Part shown: positions 5,051 to 5,498 of the stretch, piece after piece
How the letters are laid out: each line of letters begins with the position of its first letter
Numbering within the stretch: position 1 is the first letter of the stretch
Assembly: GCA_023261405.1 (NCBI GenBank)
Contig: JAHFOZ010000363.1
Coordinates: 1 to 5,498 of the forward strand
Direction: 5' to 3'
DNA length: 5,498 nucleotides
DNA from: Planctomycetota bacterium
GTDB lineage: Bacteria > Planctomycetota > MHYJ01 > JACPRB01
Translations under genes and position numbers: made by a program
The notes under the pieces: generated by a model
Told to the model about the DNA's origin: nothing
The model's database searches: none
Seen by the model: only the letters and a program-made list of their open reading frames with translations

Positions 5051-5498
5051 CTATTTCCTGACCTTCTTGTGATCGCCGACGTTCGGGTACTCCTTCGAGG
5101 GCCAGGCGTCCGGCCCGTAATACCGCAAGGTGACGAAGGGCTCGGTGCCCTTGTTCTCGAAGGTCACGCCCCGCGCGGCCGCCTCGTGCGAGATGAAGAC
5201 CTCGTCCAGGGTCATCGCGCCGAAGCGGATCATGACGGGAGTCTGGATGTCGTGCACCCCGATGCGCCCGCGCCCCTGGACCGCGATGACGCCCGAGGCG
5301 CCGGCGTCCTTGATCGTAACCCGGGCGCCCGGATCGATCGTGAGCTCGCGCGCCGAGAAGAGCTGCCTGTTCCCGATGCGGCCGTAGACCACCCGGCGGT
5401 CCACCCATCCCTCGGAGGCGCTCGGCTTCACGTCGTGCGGCTCCATGTAGCAGGCGTCCTTGAAGTGAGTGCAGGTGTTGAAGTCCCAGTCGAGCAGC
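5051..5498 (-). CDS. Cupin-like protein, C-terminal part, start beyond the right edge
   Basis: An open frame that ends in TAG at 5053-5051. A Met codon at 5446 would give 131 residues, but the frame stays open to the right edge. The 17 extra codons read LLDWDFNTCTHFKDACY and look like real protein, so the true start is probably outside. The visible part resembles one cupin beta-barrel: LTIDPGARVTIKDAGA, then VIAVQGRGRIG, then a second half with ISHEAAARGVTFENKG and FVTLRYYG. The usual metal-binding His-X-His is not visible in this barrel, so it may be the non-catalytic half of a bicupin or a sugar-binding or isomerase-like domain. It ends with a short basic tail, DHKKVRK. I do not recognise a specific family. 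It is probably the upstream gene of the operon with the TIM-barrel and oxidoreductase genes. Confidence 0.75.
   Translation of the reverse strand, partial: LLDWDFNTCTHFKDACYMEPHDVKPSASEGWVDRRVVYGRIGNRQLFSARELTIDPGARVTIKDAGASGVIAVQGRGRIGVHDIQTPVMIRFGAMTLDEVFISHEAAARGVTFENKGTEPFVTLRYYGPDAWPSKEYPNVGDHKKVRK

Overview
The window comes from a GC-rich bacterium (about two thirds G+C by eye, strong G/C bias at third codon positions). It carries parts of two sugar-related operons and one LacI-family regulator. Consensus-like sigma-70 promoter boxes, purine-rich ribosome binding sites and an ATGA stop/start overlap all point to a bacterium. The phylum cannot be fixed from the sequence. The lysine/alanine-rich tail on one enzyme is a style seen in several high-GC, environmental lineages.

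Left part (1-1652, minus strand): the ATPase subunit of a CUT2-type (ribose/rhamnose/autoinducer-2-like) sugar ABC importer, followed by an overlapping permease gene that runs off the left edge. Middle (1653-1852): a 200-bp divergent control region with promoters facing both ways and two copies of the motif CTAA-N6-TTAG. One copy sits exactly between the -35 and -10 boxes of the regulator promoter. Then 1853-2833 (plus strand): a LacI-family regulator whose transcript looks leaderless.

Right part (2857-5498, minus strand): a tight three-gene operon read leftward. It holds the C-terminal part of a cupin-like protein (start beyond the right edge), a xylose-isomerase-like TIM-barrel isomerase/epimerase with a basic tail, and a Gfo/Idh/MocA-family NAD(P)-dependent oxidoreductase. 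The regulator and this operon converge at about 2834-2857.

The most striking non-coding signal is an AT-rich perfect palindrome with the core GATAAAGTAAAC-G-GTTTACTTTATC. It is present twice, identical over 28 bp. One copy lies inside the start of the permease coding sequence, and one lies at the convergent gene ends, where it supplies the oxidoreductase stop codon. The two copies bracket the ATPase-regulator pair. The working model is a sugar or sugar-derivative uptake and oxidation locus controlled by the local LacI-family protein. The substrate is not determined. The palindromes could be operators, processing hairpins or copies of a small dispersed element.
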